From Desulfobulbaceae bacterium (GTDB taxonomy: Bacteria > Desulfobacterota > Desulfobulbia > Desulfobulbales > Desulfocapsaceae): 64,000 bases of DNA. The notes below the pieces were generated by a model. The model was not told the origin of the DNA and searched no databases. It saw only the letters and a list, made by a program, of their open reading frames with translations. The DNA lies in the NCBI GenBank assembly GCA_019163335.1, contig JAFLKM010000028.1, positions 1-64,000 of the forward strand, in the 5' to 3' direction. A program made the translations under genes and the position numbers. Positions 61,189-64,000 of this stretch are shown here, piece by piece (positions within the stretch are counted from its first letter, which is position 1; every line of letters starts with the position of its first letter).

Positions 61189-62073
61189 TTACTTCATTCC
61201 CAACTGCAAATTGTTCCTGTAATCCCTTACCAAGGAAGCCAGTAAGTCCTGAAGAACCGGACGCAACTCAGGAGCACTCTCCACCATGCTCAACCCGCGG
61301 GCATAGCCCTCGGCAATCTTGCGATCAAAGGGAATCTTGAGCAGAAGCGGGATATTTTCCTGAAGACACCACTTCTCCACCCGATCATCGCCCAGATCTG
61401 AACGATTAATAATCACCCCGCATGGTTTAGAAAAATTGTGCACAACCTCAGCGGCAAGTTTCAAGTCATGCAGCCCGAAAGGAGTGGGCTCGGTGACGAG
61501 AATCACATAGTCCACATCGGTAATGGCAGCCACAAATGGACAGGAGGTGCCGGGAGGTGCATCGATGATCACCAGTGTTTTTTTCTCCTCATCAACCATC
61601 TCTCCATGGATCGCCCTTTTTTTCACCGCCCGGAGGAGAGGAACACCCATGGCCTCACCCACCCGGGTCCGACCATGGACAAAGCCGATATCCCCAGCCA
61701 TACCCGATTCAAGAACCCCGATCTCCCGCTCACCACGGGCTATGGCATCCTCAGGACAGACCCGAAAACAACCCAGACAGGAATGACACATCTCTGGGAA
61801 GGTCATAATCGTATTGGCAAAGAGGGTAATGGCATTATAGCGGCAGATATCACGGCACTTCCCGCAATAGGTGCATTTATCCCGCAAAATCTCCGGGATG
61901 ATGACCGTAAACCGCTCATGGGTAGTCAACTCCGGTTTCAGAAAGAGATGACCATTGGGTTCTTCCACATCACAGTCAAGATACTGAACCGGCCCCGGAG
62001 CACAAAGGGCCAGACTTGTCGAGACGATGGTCTTGCCGGTTCCGCCTTTGCCGCTGGCAACTGCTATCTGCAT
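61189..62073 (-). CDS. MinD/Mrp-family ATPase with inserted ferredoxin clusters, paralogue
   Basis: Start ATG 62073 (MQIAVASGKGGTGKT), not the longer track frame. The 294-aa protein shows the deviant Walker A GKGGTGKT at residues 8-15 and a ferredoxin insert with CTYCGKCRDIC and CHSCLGCFRVCP (about 68-110). The switch and Walker B region reads VIIDAPPGTSCP (about 172). It is the sister of 60008-60874. The NifX-like gene lies 8 bp upstream. The pair is typical of anaerobic iron-sulfur/metal-cofactor biology. Role not established. Confidence 0.9.
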   Translation of the reverse strand: MQIAVASGKGGTGKTIVSTSLALCAPGPVQYLDCDVEEPNGHLFLKPELTTHERFTVIIPEILRDKCTYCGKCRDICRYNAITLFANTIMTFPEMCHSCLGCFRVCPEDAIARGEREIGVLESGMAGDIGFVHGRTRVGEAMGVPLLRAVKKRAIHGEMVDEEKKTLVIIDAPPGTSCPFVAAITDVDYVILVTEPTPFGLHDLKLAAEVVHNFSKPCGVIINRSDLGDDRVEKWCLQENIPLLLKIPFDRKIAEGYARGLSMVESAPELRPVLQDLLASLVRDYRNNLQLGMK

Positions 62074-62081
62074 CTGTACAC

Positions 62082-62555
62082 CTATTGTTTTCTGTTTTGA
62101 CCCTTCCCCTGACCCGAACCTCGGCCAGCGCCGCCACCCTGTCCACATCCGCATCCGCCCCCGTAGCCTTTACCGCCAGTTGCCTTGCCCGTTCCTCCAC
62201 CAGAGTTCCCGGAGGTTGAACATGCCTGCGGAGATGAGCCAGCCCGAAAAGCGTCCACTGCCTCACGCACAGACCCCTCTACTCCAGTAACTACCTGGAT
62301 ATTACTCTTTTCGATGACGGCCATGGCCTTGGGCCCAACCTGTCCAGTTAAAACAGCCTGCACTCCTTTGTCGGCAACCATGGCTGCCGCACCTATGCCA
62401 GCCCCTTGGGACGCATTCACTCCCTGGGAATTATCTATTGCTTCCAAAAGCGCCCCGGTTTCGCTGTCAATAATGAGCAGACAAGCTGCCCTGCCAAATC
62501 GAGGATCAACATTGGAATCAAGATTCATGCCGGTAGCAGTTACTACAATCTTCAT
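62082..62555 (-). CDS. NifX/NifB-like Fe-Mo cofactor-binding-domain protein
   Basis: I start at ATG 62555, with GGAG ahead. The 157-aa protein has a dinitrogenase iron-molybdenum cofactor-binding (NifX/NifB C-terminal-like) domain at 1-105 (KIVVTATGMNLDSNVDPRFGRA, then GIGAAAMVADKGVQAVLTGQVGP). A Gly/Cys-rich tail (GGGCGCGQGGGAGRG) follows that might bind metal. It lies 8 bp from the paralogous ATPase. No nitrogenase genes are in the window, so it likely serves another metal cofactor. Confidence 0.88.
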   Translation of the reverse strand: MKIVVTATGMNLDSNVDPRFGRAACLLIIDSETGALLEAIDNSQGVNASQGAGIGAAAMVADKGVQAVLTGQVGPKAMAVIEKSNIQVVTGVEGSVREAVDAFRAGSSPQACSTSGNSGGGTGKATGGKGYGGGCGCGQGGGAGRGSGQGKGQNRKQ

Positions 62556-62835
62556 AATGGTCTCCATTACTGTAAAAGGAAAACTTCCTGGTCAACACTT
62601 TAACGACACGCACCATTGCGTGATAATACACATATTATAGTGAGACATTGCACTAAATCAAGGGAGAATAATGCATGAACAAAAATAGTTATCGAGCTGA
62701 CGACGAGATCGGCAAGGTTGACATTCTCGGGACAGAAAGAAGAGATGGACTTTTCCACTACAATACAGAAGGCGATCAGGGCATGGAAACATTTCGGCAA
62801 CACCGGCACCCTTTATTTTGCCTTTCATAAAAATG
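62556..62835. other. Intergenic region upstream of the NifX-like gene
   Basis: 280 bp. It holds a possible 51-aa ORF on the plus strand (ATG 62675, behind AGGGAG) that competes with another frame and has no family match, so it is not called. The minus-strand promoter of the NifX-like gene must lie here. Confidence 0.35.
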
Positions 62836-63636
62836 TCAGCGAAGGATGGTACGCGGCGGATGAAAACCAGCGGGAGCCGTGGTGTTGGGCATCAGGATTC
62901 CCTCGGGGCCGATCAGGGTCCCGGGATTGGTCACCGAATTGCAACCGGTCTGGGCCTTGTCCCCGAGGATGGCACCGAACTTGCGGCGACCGGTATCAAT
63001 GAGACCTTCACTGGTGCGCACCGCGATGTTTCCCGCCAGAAAACGAAGGTTGGCAAACTTGGTGCCCGCTCCCAGATTTACCTCCCGGCCAAGAATAGAG
63101 TCGCCAAGATAGGCAAAATGACCGGCCTTGGCATGATCGAGAAAAAGGGAATGCTTCACTTCAGTGGTGTGGCCAACCACGCAATGGGCGCCGATCAGAC
63201 AATAGCCACGAAGATATGCCCCCTGTCGGATCTCAGTATGATCGCCGATAATTGTCGGTGACTTGATCAGGGCGCCGCTCTCCACCAGCACCCCGCGCCC
63301 GAGGGCGATGCGGCTTCCCATGAGCACGGCCCCGGCCATGATCACCGTGGCACCAGGAAGCTCCCGTCCATCAGAGCTCACCAGCAGCTGCTTCTTGGTC
63401 GTGTCTCCATAGCTGATAGTTAATCCCGCTGCCGACAAAATTTCCCCCTCGTGTAACACAACGGTTTTCGGCAGTGGCTCGGCATCGGGAAGCAAGGGGC
63501 TGTTCACCAAGGGATACATATATCCATGCATGTAATCCTTGAGCCTGGCCAAGGCACTCCACACATATTCATGTTCAGAAAACAACGGGGCATGGGGAAA
63601 CCCTGAAAGGTCAAAAAAAGAACTCGGACTCAACAT
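62836..63636 (-). CDS. Left-handed beta-helix (hexapeptide-repeat) transferase-like protein
   Basis: The 266-aa protein has hexapeptide repeats from about residue 90 to 245 (ATVIMAGAVLMGSRIALGRGVLVESGALI, then GAHCVVGHTTEVKHSLF). This is the left-handed beta-helix fold of GlmU and sugar nucleotidyl/acyl transferases, with no full nucleotidyltransferase head. It ends NTTAPAGFHPPRTILR. It likely transfers an acetyl group to a sugar or lipid for envelope synthesis. The substrate is unknown. It is the last clear gene of the window. Confidence 0.83.
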   Translation of the reverse strand: MLSPSSFFDLSGFPHAPLFSEHEYVWSALARLKDYMHGYMYPLVNSPLLPDAEPLPKTVVLHEGEILSAAGLTISYGDTTKKQLLVSSDGRELPGATVIMAGAVLMGSRIALGRGVLVESGALIKSPTIIGDHTEIRQGAYLRGYCLIGAHCVVGHTTEVKHSLFLDHAKAGHFAYLGDSILGREVNLGAGTKFANLRFLAGNIAVRTSEGLIDTGRRKFGAILGDKAQTGCNSVTNPGTLIGPEGILMPNTTAPAGFHPPRTILR

Positions 63637-64000
63637 GAGAACACTCCATCCATAAAGGAACCATCGTGATACTTCATCCAGACTGAAAGGTGGACAAAAC
63701 TAATGAATCGGCTCTTCCAGACATCTCTTTCACTGTCGCCACTCAATCCTTCCACCTTCAGCCTTTGCAACTGCCTAGGCGGAAACAATTATGGGAGAAA
63801 GGGCACGGTAATTCAAGAAAAATCAGGGGAAACACCCATTATTCCAGGGCAATTCAACCCCTCTCTGCGATCTTGCTCATTTGCCATCTTGACTTCAACC
63901 CGGTAAATGTTTAAATTTTTCGGGCGGTTTGAGGCATTACGCCAGAACCTTTTATTCCTTTTTATATTTTTCGCCGCTCTAAGAAAATAACATATCCATG
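63637..64000. other. Right-edge region without a recognised gene
   Basis: 364 bp. The two short track ORFs (63690..63914, 63703..63906) are overlapping frames with no family character. The region turns AT-rich near the edge and probably holds the promoter of the hexapeptide-transferase gene and the start of whatever lies beyond. Confidence 0.35.

Noticed and set aside
62675-62830. 51-aa plus-strand ORF with an AGGGAG site
   Set aside because: It has competing frames (62718..63002) over the same bases, no family match and lies antisense to a promoter region. Kept only as a remark.
1-64000. CRISPR arrays, tRNA and rRNA genes
   Set aside because: No regularly spaced direct repeats of CRISPR type and no tRNA or rRNA signatures were noticed while reading. 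tRNAscan-SE and CRISPR finders would be decisive.

Overview
The window looks like a chromosomal segment of a Gram-negative anaerobe or microaerophile, most likely a Desulfobacterota member of the Desulfobulbales type. This placement is inferred from gene content, not from a marker-gene tree. The evidence is a PEP-CTERM surface protein, a type II secretion locus with two membranes implied, cytochrome bd with a multiheme CydA-like relative, MinD-type ATPases with inserted ferredoxin clusters, a single-chain class I fumarase and an RfaE2 domain for LPS heptose.

Layout. 1-1260: an AT-rich foreign patch with strong hairpins, a two-TM SLATT-like protein, a 42-aa Pro/Lys-rich partner and an attC-like structure. 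1260-6361: a restriction-modification-like defence cassette made of a short methyltransferase-like protein, an Eco57I-type N6 methyltransferase, an unknown 113-aa protein and a GIY-YIG/SF2 helicase. It is closed by a perfect 23-bp inverted repeat. 6864-11207: an SDR/DUF2867 protein, a decayed hicB-hicA toxin-antitoxin pair (one frameshift and one nonsense codon) and an orphan AAA ATPase with an unrecognised N-terminal half. 11301-19097: oxygen-related respiration, with cydA, cydB, a 30-aa membrane peptide missed by the ORF track, DUF4492 and an Rrf2 regulator on the minus strand. Divergent from it is a CydA'/CydA-like pair whose second subunit carries eight CXXCH motifs. 19273-24321: a five-gene lipid operon (DUF2878, DUF1365-CFA synthase fusion, FAD oxidoreductase, DUF1295, DUF2177) preceded by a perfect 16-bp palindrome.

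24766-42681: mostly housekeeping genes. They include a DUF1499 lipoprotein, the PEP-CTERM protein, truA, a SulP transporter with a cNMP domain, a U32 protein, the run mnmA-mtaB-cinA-recA, a nitrilase-RfaE2 fusion, a HEAT protein, ferritin, a deaminase, a cNMP/DUF4388 regulator and thiC. 43223-53768: a type II secretion operon in the order G-H-I-J-K-L-M-C-D-E, with no gspF in the window and a TPR tail on GspD. 53932-63636: a chemoreceptor, a tail-anchored zinc-ribbon protein with tandem repeats, fumarase, two ferredoxin-MinD ATPases with a NifX-like partner, and a hexapeptide-repeat transferase.

A dispersed, partly palindromic repeat of about 80 bp (core CCCCGATGAACGGGACAAG) occurs four times between genes, near 14.5, 24.7, 31.2 and 56.2 kb. 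Genes whose joint function is clearest are the two bd-type modules under a likely Fe-S Rrf2 sensor, the membrane-lipid operon, the Gsp secretion machine and the tRNA/DNA-maintenance run. Motif positions are estimates from reading the translations by eye. No database or structure search was run.
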